From: CALIZF01 sp046292445 | GTDB taxonomy: Bacteria > Pseudomonadota > Alphaproteobacteria > Rhodobacterales > Rhodobacteraceae | DNA length: 64,000 bases | NCBI GenBank assembly: GCA_046292445.1 | Contig: JBKBQT010000005.1 | Coordinates: forward strand, 62,001 to 126,000 | Reading direction: 5' to 3' | Part shown: one piece after another, positions 42,869 through 51,763 of the stretch | Position numbering within the stretch: position 1 is the stretch's first letter | Layout: every line of letters begins with the position of its first letter | Program-made: the position numbers and the translations under genes | Notes under the pieces: model-generated | Seen by the model: the letters and a program-made list of their open reading frames with translations, nothing else | Database searches by the model: none | Told to the model about the DNA's origin: nothing

Positions 42869-43207
42869 ATGGCGGGCATGCCGCCAACCGGCACCGCGCT
42901 TGCGGTCGATCTGCGCAACGCGCCGGCCCTCGTGGCGGCCGAGGCGCCGGGATGGTCGGTCGTCGTCACGCGGTTCGCGCTTGTCGATGCGCGGCTGATC
43001 GCGCGCGTGATGCCCGATCTGGTGCTGTTCCCGCTGTTCGGCGAAGGGTTCGATGCGCTTCAGGTGGTCGAGCGGCTCGTCACGATCGGCTATCGCGGCC
43101 GGCTGTGCTGCATCACGCAGCCGTTGCCGGCACCCGAGGTCGTGCTGCGCGAACTCGAGGCGGCGAACGGCGGGCGCAGCCTGCGGATGGTCCTGCGGCC
43201 TAGCTGA
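42869..43207 (+). CDS. Small receiver-like protein, function unknown
   Basis: 112 residues. The start ATG 42869 has GGAGG seven bases upstream. The sequence from about residue 25 to 110 has the rhythm of a response-regulator receiver fold (ARVMPDLVLFPLFGEGFDAL then VVERLVTIGYRGRLCCIT), but the phosphoacceptor Asp is replaced: PDLVLFPLF stands where PDLVLLDL is usual. It is probably a pseudo-receiver or a partner protein. It is divergent from the PhoR-like gene (about 210 bp apart) and overlaps the end of the convergent Cys/Met enzyme gene by 8 bp. Confidence 0.65.
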   Translation: MAGMPPTGTALAVDLRNAPALVAAEAPGWSVVVTRFALVDARLIARVMPDLVLFPLFGEGFDALQVVERLVTIGYRGRLCCITQPLPAPEVVLRELEAANGGRSLRMVLRPS

Positions 43208-44387
43208 CGGCCGCCGCTGCGGCGATGCCGCGGGCGAAATCGTCCCGCAGGAGCGCCAGATCCTCGATCCCGACCGAGACGCGAAAGAACCCCTCGGTGA
43301 TGCCGAGCGCATCGCGCGCGCCGGGCGAGAGCGCGCGATGCGACGAGGTCGGCGGATGCGACAGCGTGGTGCCGACATCTCCGAGTGTCGGGGCGAAGGC
43401 GACATCGGGCATCGCCGCGGTAAGCGCATTGGCCGCCGCCCTGCCCCCCTCGAGCACGAAGGCGAGCATGTTGCCCCCCCGCGCACCCAGCAGCGCCGCG
43501 GCGCGGTTGTGGTCGGGGTGATCCGGCCGCGCCGGGTAGAGCACGCGCGCCACACCCGGTTGCGCGGCGATATGATCCGCGAGCGCTGCCGCGTTCGCCT
43601 CGGCCCGGTCGTAGCGGAGCGCGAATGTGGCAAGGCCCCGCTCGGCCAGCCAGCAGTCGAAGGGGCTCGGCGTCAGGCCCATCGTCACGGCGAGCGTGCG
43701 CGTGCGGGCCCGCAGCGCGGGATCACGCACCGCCAGATAGCCGAGCGTGACGTCCGAATGCCCCGCCAGCAGCTTGGTGACCGAGTGGACGACGATATCC
43801 GCCCCGTGCTCGAAGCTGCGGATCGCCCGGGGCGTGCTGAACGTCGCATCGACGATCAGCACGATCCCCCGCGCCTGCGCCAGCGACGCGATCCCCTGCA
43901 GATCGGCGATGCGCAGCGTCGGGTTCGAGACCGTCTCGATCAGGATCGCGCGCGTTTCGGGCCGCAGCGCGGCGCCGAAGGCGGCGGCGTCGGTCGGGTC
44001 GGCGAGGCTGGTGGCGATGCCAAGGGCGGGCAGCGTCTCGGCCATCAGACGCAGCGAACGGCCATAGAGCTGATCCCCCCCCAGGACGTGATCGCCCGCT
44101 TTCAGGCACCCCAGCAGCGCCGCCGTGACCGCCGCCATCCCCGATCCGGTGACGATCCCGCCCGTCGTCCCTTCCAGCGCGTCGATGCGTGCCGCAAGCG
44201 CATCGGCATTGGGCGCCCCTTCGCGGCCGTATGTGTAGCCCGTGCCCGGTTCGGCATAGAGCCGGTCGAGATCTTCGGGCGACTCGGCCGCCCAGACCAC
44301 CGACGGCACGATGGGCGACGCAACGGGGCGAGACCGGCCAGCGGCAAAGGCCATGCGGCGAACAAGGGAATGGGGCGTGTCGGTCAT
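43200..44387 (-). CDS. Cys/Met-metabolism PLP enzyme (cystathionine lyase/synthase-like)
   Basis: 395-residue fold-type I PLP enzyme of the trans-sulfuration family. The catalytic Lys is in VVHSVTKLLAGHSDVTLG (near residue 200). Other hallmarks are YTYGREGAPNADALAARI, VTGSGMAAVTAAL, ETVSNPTLRIADL and the C-terminal RVSVGIEDLALLRDDF. The exact reaction (cystathionine beta- or gamma-lyase, methionine gamma-lyase) cannot be assigned by reading. ATG 44387 is used. The promoter would lie in the palindrome-rich gap to its right. Confidence 0.85.
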   Translation of the reverse strand: MTDTPHSLVRRMAFAAGRSRPVASPIVPSVVWAAESPEDLDRLYAEPGTGYTYGREGAPNADALAARIDALEGTTGGIVTGSGMAAVTAALLGCLKAGDHVLGGDQLYGRSLRLMAETLPALGIATSLADPTDAAAFGAALRPETRAILIETVSNPTLRIADLQGIASLAQARGIVLIVDATFSTPRAIRSFEHGADIVVHSVTKLLAGHSDVTLGYLAVRDPALRARTRTLAVTMGLTPSPFDCWLAERGLATFALRYDRAEANAAALADHIAAQPGVARVLYPARPDHPDHNRAAALLGARGGNMLAFVLEGGRAAANALTAAMPDVAFAPTLGDVGTTLSHPPTSSHRALSPGARDALGITEGFFRVSVGIEDLALLRDDFARGIAAAAAVS

Positions 44388-44527
44388 GGGGCCTCGGCGG
44401 TCAGGGATCGTGACGTTCGGCCGGCACGGCTGCACGGCCGGATCGGACCGCAGCGGTCGCATGCGGCGCGGCGCGGCGCAAGGGGCAGGATGCATCGTGC
44501 GGCGGGGTCGCGCTGCGGCAGGACCGG

Positions 44528-44557
44528 CCGAAAGACTTTCGTACGAAAGTCTTTCGG
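44528..44557. repeat. Perfect 30-base palindrome
   Basis: Two 15-base halves, CCGAAAGACTTTCGT and ACGAAAGTCTTTCGG, form a complete dyad without spacer. It lies between the gamma-carbonic anhydrase and Cys/Met enzyme genes, upstream of the latter. It could be an operator, a bidirectional terminator or a dispersed palindromic element. Confidence 0.75.
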
Positions 44558-44581
44558 AAGCGCGCCGATCCGGCGGAAAGA

Positions 44582-44606
44582 GAAGAATGTTCTGCGAACA
44601 TTCTTC
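44582..44606 (-). terminator. Probable terminator of yicC-gmk-carbonic anhydrase operon
   Basis: GAAGAATGTTC/GAACATTCTTC forms an 11-bp perfect stem with loop of three bases, beginning 9 bases after the gamma-carbonic anhydrase stop codon. On the minus strand it is followed by TCTTTCC, a modest T-rich tail. Confidence 0.55.
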
Positions 44607-44614
44607 GGCTTCGC

Positions 44615-45133
44615 TCAAAGTGCCCGCAAACCGGTCCGGTGCCGCTGCGCATTCGCGACATACCATGCCGCCGAGCCGAGCAGTCGCGCCCGCTCGGCAT
44701 CGTCGAGCATGCGCACCACGCGCCCCGGCGCGCCCATGACGAGCGATCCCGCGGGGATCACCTTGCCTTCCGTGACCAGCGCGCAGGCGCCGATCAGGCA
44801 GCCGCGTCCGATCCGCGCACCGTTCAGGATCGTGGCGCCCATGCCGACCAGCGCGCCGTCCTCGATCGTGCAGCCATGCAGCATCGCGCGGTGGCCGATG
44901 GTGCAATCCGCCCCGATCGTCAGCGGAAAGCCGATATCGGTATGGAGCACGCAGGCTTCCTGCACGTTGGACCGGGCACCGATGCGAATGGGTTCGTTGT
45001 CGCCCCGGATCACGGCGCCAAACCAGACCGAGGCGCCGGAGCCGAGATGGACGTTGCCGATCACGCGTGCATCCGGCGCGACCCAGGCATCCGGGTCGAT
45101 CGCGGGGACGACGTCTCCGAGGGCGTGAATCAT
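44615..45133 (-). CDS. Gamma-carbonic anhydrase family (left-handed beta-helix) protein
   Basis: 172 residues of hexapeptide repeats (VIGNVHLGSGASVWFGAVIR, IGADCTIGHRAMLHGCTIED, VGMGATILNGARIG). The three zinc-binding His positions of the family are represented by HTD, GHRAMLHGC. It is close to the YrdA/PaaY/Cam group; many members are not proven carbonic anhydrases. The C-terminal helix is amphipathic. It overlaps gmk by 4 bp (ATGA) and is the last gene before a terminator. Confidence 0.88.
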   Translation of the reverse strand: MIHALGDVVPAIDPDAWVAPDARVIGNVHLGSGASVWFGAVIRGDNEPIRIGARSNVQEACVLHTDIGFPLTIGADCTIGHRAMLHGCTIEDGALVGMGATILNGARIGRGCLIGACALVTEGKVIPAGSLVMGAPGRVVRMLDDAERARLLGSAAWYVANAQRHRTGLRAL

Positions 45134-45780
45134 GGCATCTCTCCGGTTCTGGCCGCGACCTCGGCATTGAGGGCGCGCACGAAGGCCGAGAGGCCCGGCT
45201 GGCGCGTGCGCCGCAGGCGTTCGGCGGTGACGATGGCGATAAGGTCCGCGGTGCAGGCATCGAGATCGCGATTGACGAGGACATAGTCATATTCCGCCCA
45301 GTGGCTGATCTCGTCCTGCGCCTTGGCCATGCGGCTGGCGATGACGGCTGGGCTGTCCTGGCCGCGCCCGGTCAGGCGGGCCTCGAGCGCCGCGATCGAC
45401 GGCGGCAGGACAAAGACGCTGACCGTGTCGTCGCGCATCGCCTGGCGGATCTGTTGGCCGCCCTGCCAGTCGATGTCGAAGAGCGTGTCGCGCCCCTCGG
45501 CCAAGGCAGCCTCGACCGGCGCGCGGGGACTGCCGTAGAGGTTGCCGAAGACCTCGGCATGCTCCAGCATCGCGCCCTCGGCGATCATCGCCGCGAAGTC
45601 GGCGCGGCTGCGGAAATGATACTCCCGTCCGTCCACCTCGCCGGGGCGCGGCGGGCGTGTCGTGGCCGAGATCGAGAACCGGATCGCCGGATCCCAGGCG
45701 ACCAGGCGGCGCGCGAGCGAGGATTTGCCCGCCCCCGAGGGCGAGGACAGGATCAGGAGGAGCCCGCGCCGCGTCGTCAT
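45130..45780 (-). CDS. gmk: Guanylate kinase
   Basis: Phosphorylates GMP to GDP, 216 residues. P-loop SSPSGAGKSSLARRL is at about residues 12-26. The GMP-binding region has FSISATTRPPRPGEVDGREY and the family Tyr/Arg set. It overlaps yicC and the carbonic anhydrase gene by 4 bp each (ATGA), giving the common yicC-gmk pairing. Confidence 0.97.
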   Translation of the reverse strand: MTTRRGLLLILSSPSGAGKSSLARRLVAWDPAIRFSISATTRPPRPGEVDGREYHFRSRADFAAMIAEGAMLEHAEVFGNLYGSPRAPVEAALAEGRDTLFDIDWQGGQQIRQAMRDDTVSVFVLPPSIAALEARLTGRGQDSPAVIASRMAKAQDEISHWAEYDYVLVNRDLDACTADLIAIVTAERLRRTRQPGLSAFVRALNAEVAARTGEMP

Positions 45781-46715
45781 TCGAGGTTCTGCACCTGTTC
45801 GCGCAATTGCTCGATCACTGCCTTCAGATCGAGGCCGAGGCGCGTCAGGTCGAGCGCCTGAGCCTTGGCGCAGAGCGTATTGGCCTCGCGCAGGAATTCC
45901 TGGGTCAGGAAATCGAGCCGCCGCCCGACGGCGCCGCCTTCGGCCAGCAGGGCGCGGGCGGCGGCGACATGGGCGGTCAGGCGGTCGATTTCCTCGGTCA
46001 CGTCGGCGCGGCTCACGAGCAGGGCCAGTTCCATTGCCAGCCTTGCCGGATCGGCCGGCGTCTCGGCCAGCAGCCGCGCCATGGCTGCGGCCTGCTGGTC
46101 GCGCCAGCGCCCTTCGCGGGCGGCGGCGGCGACCCGCGCCTCGGCCGTCAGGCCTTCTATCCGCTCGAGATGGCCGGCGATCAGCATGCAGAGCGTCATG
46201 CCTTCGCCCCGCCGCATCGCGTCGAATTCATCGAGCAGAGCGGCGAAGTCGGCCGTCAGCGCAGTCAGCAGGGCCGCCGGATCGACATCGGCGCCGCCGG
46301 TTGCCGCCCCCCCGGCCTCGGCCGGGCCGGCTTCGGTCACGCCGCGCAGGCCGAGCACCTCGGCGGCACTCGGCGGTGCGACCGCGACATCCGCCGCGGC
46401 CGCCGCATCGGCGACGCTGCGCAAGGCAGCGAGGGCGGCGGCGAGGCCCGCCTCGTTGACGCGAAGCGCCGTCACACCGCCGTCGCGCGCCAGCTTGAGC
46501 ACGAGCGTGACCGAGCCGCGCACGATGCGCGCGCCGAGCGCCGCGCGAAGCGCCTGCTCGAGCCCGTCGATCCCGTCGGGCAGGCGCAGCCGCGGCTCAT
46601 ATCCGCGGCCGTTGACCGAGCGCAGGTCCCAAGACCACGACAGCCCGGCCAGCACCCCCGCGCCGCTGCCGCGGCGGCTGGCGAAGGCGGTCATCGAGGC
46701 GAGCGGTCTGGCCAT
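45777..46715 (-). CDS. yicC: YicC-type endoribonuclease family protein
   Basis: 312 residues. N-terminal SMTAFASRRG, then the WDLRSVNGRGYEPRLRLPDG block that corresponds to the conserved ELRSVNhRyLD motif. The C-terminal DUF1732 part reads RRLDFLTQEFLREANTLCAKA. In E. coli YicC is an endoribonuclease linked to RhyB turnover. It is the first gene of yicC-gmk-gamma-CA. Full length for the family with a somewhat alanine-rich middle. Confidence 0.92.
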   Translation of the reverse strand: MARPLASMTAFASRRGSGAGVLAGLSWSWDLRSVNGRGYEPRLRLPDGIDGLEQALRAALGARIVRGSVTLVLKLARDGGVTALRVNEAGLAAALAALRSVADAAAAADVAVAPPSAAEVLGLRGVTEAGPAEAGGAATGGADVDPAALLTALTADFAALLDEFDAMRRGEGMTLCMLIAGHLERIEGLTAEARVAAAAREGRWRDQQAAAMARLLAETPADPARLAMELALLVSRADVTEEIDRLTAHVAAARALLAEGGAVGRRLDFLTQEFLREANTLCAKAQALDLTRLGLDLKAVIEQLREQVQNLE

Positions 46716-47193
46716 GGCGGATCCGTGTCGTTGCGGCGCGAGTTATGCACATCGGGCGGGCGGGGGGAACCCTTGCCCCGCCGTTGCGGCGGCGTGCGCG
46801 CAAGCGCGCTCTTGCCCAGCGGGATCGCGGGAAGGCGGCCTGCGCCTCCGGCGGGGATATTTGAGCCAGCCTGAAGGGAGCCCGTCGCGATTCACCAACT
46901 GTTCAGATTCCGCATCCGCCGCGGTCTGCCGTGGTGTAGGTTTACGGCGCGGTAATGTTTCCTGCGCTAGCGTTAACCACCCGGGCGACCGGGGGACGCG
47001 GGCGCCGGCGGGCGACGGAGGCGGGGCGGTGCAGGGCGACGGATGGTCTGGTGGCTTGCGGTCGGGAAGCGGATGGTCGGATGATGGTGCGGAGATCGGC
47101 GGGTGTCAGCTTGGCGGGCGGGGCGGATTCCCGCTTCACCGGCCGCCTGCGTCTCGGGGGTGGACTGGGGGCTGGGCTGGCGGGATCGTCCCG
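46716..47193. other. Noncoding region with dispersed repeat copy B
   Basis: 478 bases between divergent genes yicC and the PAS protein. It holds repeat copy B (46841-46880) and an AT-richer stretch around 46890-46980 (with GGTTTAC and GCTAGCGTTAACC) that is a likely promoter region for the PAS gene. No RNA gene recognised. Confidence 0.45.
46841..46880 (+). repeat. Dispersed intergenic repeat, copy B
   Basis: GCGCCTCCGGCGGGGATATTTGAG followed by CAGCCTGAAGG. It shares CCTCCGGCGGG-ATATTTG and the trailing TGAAG with copy A (8253-8298), and TATTTG plus TGAAG with copy C (53950-54001). Confidence 0.6.
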
Positions 47194-47919
47194 ATGCGCA
47201 GGGCTGCGGCCGTGATCCCGCCGGAATTCGCCCAGCTCGAGGCCTATTGGGCGGCGCTGCGGGTCGGCGGCGCGATCCCGCCCCGCTCGGCGATCGAGCC
47301 GCGCGGGATCGCCGGCCTTCTCGACCGGACGGTGCTGATCGAGCGGATCGCGCCCTGCATCGCGCGGATCCGGCTCGCGGGGATGGCGCTGGTGGATCTG
47401 ATGGGGATGGATCTGCGCGGCATGCCGGTCAGCGCCTTGATCGCGCCCGATGCGCGCGAGGCCGTCGGGGCGGCGATCGAGGCGGTCTTTTCAGGCCCGG
47501 CGCGCGGGGATCTTCTGCTCGAGGGCGAGCGTGGGATCGGCCGGCCCGCATTGGCCGGGCGGCTGCTGCTGCTGCCGCTGATCGGCCGATCGGGGCTGGT
47601 GGACCGGGCCATCGGGGTGATGGTGCTGGACGGGAGGGCGGGCCGGGCGCCGCGTCGGTTCGTTCTGGCGCGGGCGCTGCACAAGCCCGTCGGCGGGCCG
47701 GCCTCGGCTGGGCCGGCACCGGGTGCCGGCGGGGTAGCGGCCGGGGCGCCGGAGGCGGCGGGATTTGCCGAGCCGGGCGCCGACTGGCAGCCGTTCGCTG
47801 CCCGCCGATCGGGGGCAGAGGCCGGACGCGCAGCGGCGGGCGATGCGGCACCCGGGGCGGCGCAGGCGAGACGAACGGAGGTGCCCTATCTGCGGCTCGT
47901 CCGGCCCGACAGCGATTGA
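47194..47919 (+). CDS. PAS_5-type sensor domain protein
   Basis: 241 residues. The first 165 residues have the pattern of the PAS_5 (PF07310) family common in Rhodobacterales: EAYWAALRVGGAIPPRSAIE, IARIRLAGMALVDLMGMDLR, MPVSALIAP, RGIGRPALAGRLLLLPL and GRAPRRFVL. The C-terminal 75 residues are low-complexity Ala/Gly, ending EVPYLRLV. Output domain is absent, so its partner is unknown. The start ATG 47194 has no strong ribosome-binding site. Confidence 0.75.
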   Translation: MRRAAAVIPPEFAQLEAYWAALRVGGAIPPRSAIEPRGIAGLLDRTVLIERIAPCIARIRLAGMALVDLMGMDLRGMPVSALIAPDAREAVGAAIEAVFSGPARGDLLLEGERGIGRPALAGRLLLLPLIGRSGLVDRAIGVMVLDGRAGRAPRRFVLARALHKPVGGPASAGPAPGAGGVAAGAPEAAGFAEPGADWQPFAARRSGAEAGRAAAGDAAPGAAQARRTEVPYLRLVRPDSD

Positions 47920-47985
47920 CGGCGGCGACCGAATGCCCCGCGCCGGGCGGCGGCGCGGCAGCCGGGCGGGCGAATGCCGCGACCC

Positions 47986-49380
47986 TCAGCCTGCCGCGGC
48001 CATCCGCGCGCGGCGACGCTGGGCCGAAAGCTCTTCGGCGACGAGGAACGCGAGTTCCAGCGACTGGCTCGCGTTCAGCCGCGGATCGCAGGCGGTGTGG
48101 TAGCGGCTCGAAAGATCCTCGTCCGTCACCGCGCGCAGCCCGCCGGTGCATTCGGTGACGTCCTGTCCGGTCATCTCGAAATGCACGCCGCCCGGCACCG
48201 TGCCCTCGGCGGCATGGACGGCAAAGAATTCGCGCACCTCGCGCAGGACCGAATCGAAGGGACGCGTCTTGTAGCCCGAGGCTGACTTGATCGTGTTGCC
48301 ATGCATCGGGTCGCAGGACCACAGCACATGCGCCCCGTGATCCTGAACCGTGCGGATCAGCCGCGGCAGGTGGTCGCCGACGCTGCCCGCGCCGAAGCGG
48401 GCGATCAGCGTCAGCCGCCCCGGTTCGTTCGCCGGGTTGAGCCGGTCGATCAGCCGGCGAAGGTCGTCGCCGGTCAACGTCGGGCCGCATTTCAGGCCGA
48501 TCGGGTTCTGCACGCCGCGGGCGAATTCCACATGCGCACCGTCCGGCTGGCGCGTGCGGTCGCCGATCCAGAGCATGTGGCCCGAGCCCGCGACCGGCAG
48601 GCCCGTCGTGCTGTCCACCCGGGCGAGCGCCTCTTCGTATTCGAGCAGCAGCGCCTCGTGGCTGGTGTAGAACTCCACCGTGCCGAGCGTATGAGCGGTA
48701 TCGGCGTTCACGCCGGCGGCGGTCATGAAATCGAGCGCCTCGGCGATGTGTTCGGACACGGCGCGATAGCGGTCGGCCTTGTCCTGTTCGGCAAAGCCGA
48801 GCGTCCAGGCATGCACGCGGTGGATATCGGCATAACCGCCCGTGGAAAACGCGCGCAAAAGGTTCAGCGTCGCCGCCGCCTGGGTATAGGCGGTGAGCAT
48901 CCGGGCCGGGTCGGGGCGGCGCGCCTCGGGCGTGGGCTCGAAGCCGTGGATGATGTCGCCGCGGTAGGAGGGCAGCGTCACGCCGCCGACGACCTCGGTC
49001 GGGGCCGAGCGCGGCTTGGCGAATTGCCCGGCCATGCGGCCGACCTTGATGACCGGCACCTTGGCGCCCCAGGTCAGCACCACGGCCATCTGGAGCATGA
49101 CGCGGAACGTGTCGCGGATCGTGTCGGCCGAGAATTCGGCGAAGCTTTCCGCGCAATCGCCGCCCTGCAGCAGGAAGGCCCGCCCCTCGGCCGCCGCCGC
49201 CAGATGCGCCTTGAGGCGGCGCGTCTCGCCGGCGAAGACAAGCGGCGGGTATTTGGACAGTTGCGCCTCGACGGCGGCGAGGGCTTCGGCATCGGGCCAG
49301 TCGGGCATTTGAACGCGGGGCCGGTCGCGCCATCCGGCGCGCGTCCAGGCCTGCGCTGCGGTCTTGCTGTTGCCGGTCAT
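47986..49380 (-). CDS. aroF: Class II 3-deoxy-7-phosphoheptulonate (DAHP) synthase
   Basis: First step of the shikimate pathway: phosphoenolpyruvate plus erythrose-4-phosphate to DAHP. 464 residues of the plant-like (type II) family. Recognised blocks are FLLQGGDCAESFAEF, VIKVGRMAGQFAKPRS, LPSYRGDIIHGFEPT, HMLWIGDRTRQPDGAHVEF, NPIGLKCGPT, WSCDPMHGNTIKS and GVHFEMTGQDVTECTGG, with the metal and PEP residues conserved. Divergent from the AraC-type regulator gene. The symbol follows common annotation; aroG/aroH are also used. Confidence 0.95.
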   Translation of the reverse strand: MTGNSKTAAQAWTRAGWRDRPRVQMPDWPDAEALAAVEAQLSKYPPLVFAGETRRLKAHLAAAAEGRAFLLQGGDCAESFAEFSADTIRDTFRVMLQMAVVLTWGAKVPVIKVGRMAGQFAKPRSAPTEVVGGVTLPSYRGDIIHGFEPTPEARRPDPARMLTAYTQAAATLNLLRAFSTGGYADIHRVHAWTLGFAEQDKADRYRAVSEHIAEALDFMTAAGVNADTAHTLGTVEFYTSHEALLLEYEEALARVDSTTGLPVAGSGHMLWIGDRTRQPDGAHVEFARGVQNPIGLKCGPTLTGDDLRRLIDRLNPANEPGRLTLIARFGAGSVGDHLPRLIRTVQDHGAHVLWSCDPMHGNTIKSASGYKTRPFDSVLREVREFFAVHAAEGTVPGGVHFEMTGQDVTECTGGLRAVTDEDLSSRYHTACDPRLNASQSLELAFLVAEELSAQRRRARMAAAG

Positions 49381-49467
49381 GGGTGCCCTCCGTCGTCGGT
49401 TGCGCCGTCTATACCGGCCGGGCCGCGCCGGTGCAAACACGGCCTTGCGGGCGGGCCGGTTCGCTGT

Positions 49468-50514
49468 ATGGATGACGCAACCGACATGGAGTTGTCGCAA
49501 ATGCCGCGCCCCGCGCCGCTGCACGCCGATATCCGCCGCGAGGGTCCGGCGGCGCGGCGGTTCGTGTTCCTGCTGCTCGACCGCTTCACGCTCCTGCCCT
49601 TCGCCAGTGCGGTGGAACCGCTGCGCATCGCCAACCGGCTGGCGGGGCGCCCGCTTTATGCCTGGGCGCTTGCCGGCGAGAGCGGGGTCGAGGCGGTCTG
49701 TTCGGGCGGCATCGCCTTCCGCCTCGACTTCGGCCTCGAAGAGATCGAGCGGGACGATGTGCTCGTCGTCTGCGGCGGGATCGACGTGCGCGAGGCGACG
49801 ACACGGGGCATTCTCAACTGGCTGCGGCGCGAGGCGCGGCGGGGGGTGACGGTGGCGGGGCTGTGCACCGGGGCCTGGGCGATGGCCAAGGCCGGCCTGC
49901 TCGACGGCAAGCGCGCGACGATCCACTGGGAGAACCAGGACGGTTTTTCCGAGGCGTTCGAGGCGGTGACGCTGACCAAGTCGGTCTTTGTCATCGACGG
50001 CAACCGCTGGACCACGGCCGGGGGCACGGCCTCGATCGACCTGATGCTCAAGGTCATCGCGGCCGATCATGGCGAGGATCTGGCCGGCGCGGTGGCCGAC
50101 CAGCTCATCCATTCCGCGATCCGCACCGACCGCGACAGCCAGCGGCTGTCGATCCCGACGCGGATCGGGGTGCGGCACCCCAAGCTTGGCCTCGTCATCC
50201 AGATGATGGAGGCCAACATCGAGGAACCGATCAGCCCGGCCGACCTTGCCGAGGACGTGGGGATGAGCACGCGGCAGCTCGAACGGCTGTTCCGGCGGTA
50301 TCTGAACCGTTCGCCCAAGCGGTACTACATGGAGCTGCGGCTGCAGAAGGCGCGCAACCTGCTGATGCAGACGGACATGAGCGTGATCAACGTGGCGCTG
50401 GCCTGCGGCTTTGCCTCGCCGTCGCATTTCTCCAAATGCTACCGGGCGCAGTACAACACCACCCCCTACCGCGAACGCGGCACGCAGGGCGGGGGGATGC
50501 GCCTGTCGGTGTGA
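49468..50514 (+). CDS. GlxA-family AraC-type transcriptional regulator
   Basis: 348 residues. The N-terminal DJ-1/PfpI-like domain (FVFLLLDRFTLLPFASAVEP, then VTVAGLCTGAWAMAKAGLLD with the nucleophile-position Cys) is followed by a C-terminal pair of AraC helix-turn-helix motifs (SPADLAEDVGMSTRQLERLF, VINVALACGFASPSHFSKCY). This architecture is shared by GbdR, CdhR and ArgR-type regulators of amine and amino acid catabolism. The ligand cannot be read from sequence. Starts 49468 and 49486 are both possible. Divergent to the DAHP synthase gene. Confidence 0.88.
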   Translation: MDDATDMELSQMPRPAPLHADIRREGPAARRFVFLLLDRFTLLPFASAVEPLRIANRLAGRPLYAWALAGESGVEAVCSGGIAFRLDFGLEEIERDDVLVVCGGIDVREATTRGILNWLRREARRGVTVAGLCTGAWAMAKAGLLDGKRATIHWENQDGFSEAFEAVTLTKSVFVIDGNRWTTAGGTASIDLMLKVIAADHGEDLAGAVADQLIHSAIRTDRDSQRLSIPTRIGVRHPKLGLVIQMMEANIEEPISPADLAEDVGMSTRQLERLFRRYLNRSPKRYYMELRLQKARNLLMQTDMSVINVALACGFASPSHFSKCYRAQYNTTPYRERGTQGGGMRLSV

Positions 50515-50536
50515 CCGCGCCGCGGGCCGGCCGGCG

Positions 50537-51655
50537 TCACGCGCCGGGCGCCGCCATGCGGAAGATCGCGCCGGCATTCTCGGCGATGAACCAGATCGCG
50601 CCGTCCGGCGCCTCGCGCACGTCGCGCACGCGCCGCGTCTCGGGCGTCTCGATGCGGGTTTCGGCCCAGCCGGCGGGGCCGGGGGTTGTCGGGTCGAGCC
50701 GGGCGATCAGGTTGAACTTGAGGCTGCCGATCAGGTGATGCCCGCGCCAGTCGGGGAACATGCGGCCCGAGCAGATCGCATGGCCCGATGGCGCGATCGA
50801 GGGCACCCAGACATGCGCGGGGTCTTCATACCCCGGCGCGCTGCGCAGGTTGGTGATCGGCAGGCCGGAATAGGCGGTGCCATGCGTCACCTTGGGCCAG
50901 CCGTAGTTGGCGCCGCGCCTGACAAGGTTCACCTCGTCGCCGCCGCGCGGGCCGTGCTCGCTCACCCAGAGCCGCCCCCGGGCATCGAGCGCGGCGCCCT
51001 GCGGGTTGCGGTGGCCCCAGGACCAGATCTCGGGGCGCGCATCCTTTCGCCCGACGAACGGGTTGTCGGCGGGCACCGAACCGTCGCGGTTCAGCCGCAC
51101 CACCGTGCCCTCGTGGCGCGACAGATCCTGCGCGAGCGCGTCGTTGCCGCGGTCGCCGATGGTCATCGCCAGCGTGCCGTCGGGCAGTTCGACCACGCGG
51201 CTGCCGAAATGGCGCCCCCCGCGCCCGCCCGGCGCGGCCTCGAAGATCACCCGCAGGTCGGTCAGGCTGCGCCCGTCGGACGCAAGGCGCGCCGCCGCAA
51301 GCGCGGTGCCGGCGCCATTGCCCTGCCGCTTGGAGAAGGTCAGGAACACCGCCCGGCTGCGAGCGAAGTCGCGCGGCACCATGACGTCGAGCAGGCCGCC
51401 CTGCCCCGCCACCTCGACCGGCGGCGCGCCGGACACGGCCGCGCGCGACCCGTCCGCCCCGAGCCGCAGCAGACTGCCGCCGCGATCGGTCACCAGCGCC
51501 CCGCCGCCGGGGACGAAGGCGATGCCCCAGGGCTCGTCGAGATCGCCGGCGACGAGGCGGATGACCGGCGCGGCCTGTGCGACGGCGCGGCGGGCAAGCG
51601 CGGGGGCCGCGATCGTCGCGGCGGCTGCGGCGGCGAGGAAGGATCGGCGATGCAT
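50537..51655 (-). CDS. PQQ-dependent soluble aldose dehydrogenase (GDH/HIP-type beta-propeller)
   Basis: 372 residues. The signal is twin-arginine-like (MHRRSFLAAAAAATIAAPA). The six-blade GSDH propeller shows LDEPWGIAFVPGGGALVTDR, GQGGLLDVMVPRDFA, WSWGHRNPQGAALD and VSEHGPRGGDEVNLVRRGANYGWP, the last being the family signature near the cofactor site. It resembles E. coli YliI. Start ATG 51655 has GGAG five bases upstream. No pqq synthesis genes are nearby. Confidence 0.88.
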   Translation of the reverse strand: MHRRSFLAAAAAATIAAPALARRAVAQAAPVIRLVAGDLDEPWGIAFVPGGGALVTDRGGSLLRLGADGSRAAVSGAPPVEVAGQGGLLDVMVPRDFARSRAVFLTFSKRQGNGAGTALAAARLASDGRSLTDLRVIFEAAPGGRGGRHFGSRVVELPDGTLAMTIGDRGNDALAQDLSRHEGTVVRLNRDGSVPADNPFVGRKDARPEIWSWGHRNPQGAALDARGRLWVSEHGPRGGDEVNLVRRGANYGWPKVTHGTAYSGLPITNLRSAPGYEDPAHVWVPSIAPSGHAICSGRMFPDWRGHHLIGSLKFNLIARLDPTTPGPAGWAETRIETPETRRVRDVREAPDGAIWFIAENAGAIFRMAAPGA

Positions 51656-51763
51656 GCGCGCTCCGGTTGTGTTTCGGCCCAACGAGATGGACATCGGGCC
51701 TTGCGGCGCCGGTTTCGACCCTTCGGCGGCACGAAATCGTTCACAACCCCGCGCGCTGGGTGC

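Noticed and set aside
44582..44606. Possible LexA (SOS) box in GAATGTTC-TGC-GAACATTC.
   Set aside because: The alphaproteobacterial LexA box is a direct repeat GTTC-N7-GTTC; this is an inverted repeat with a 3-base spacer and a T-rich tail, fitting a terminator.
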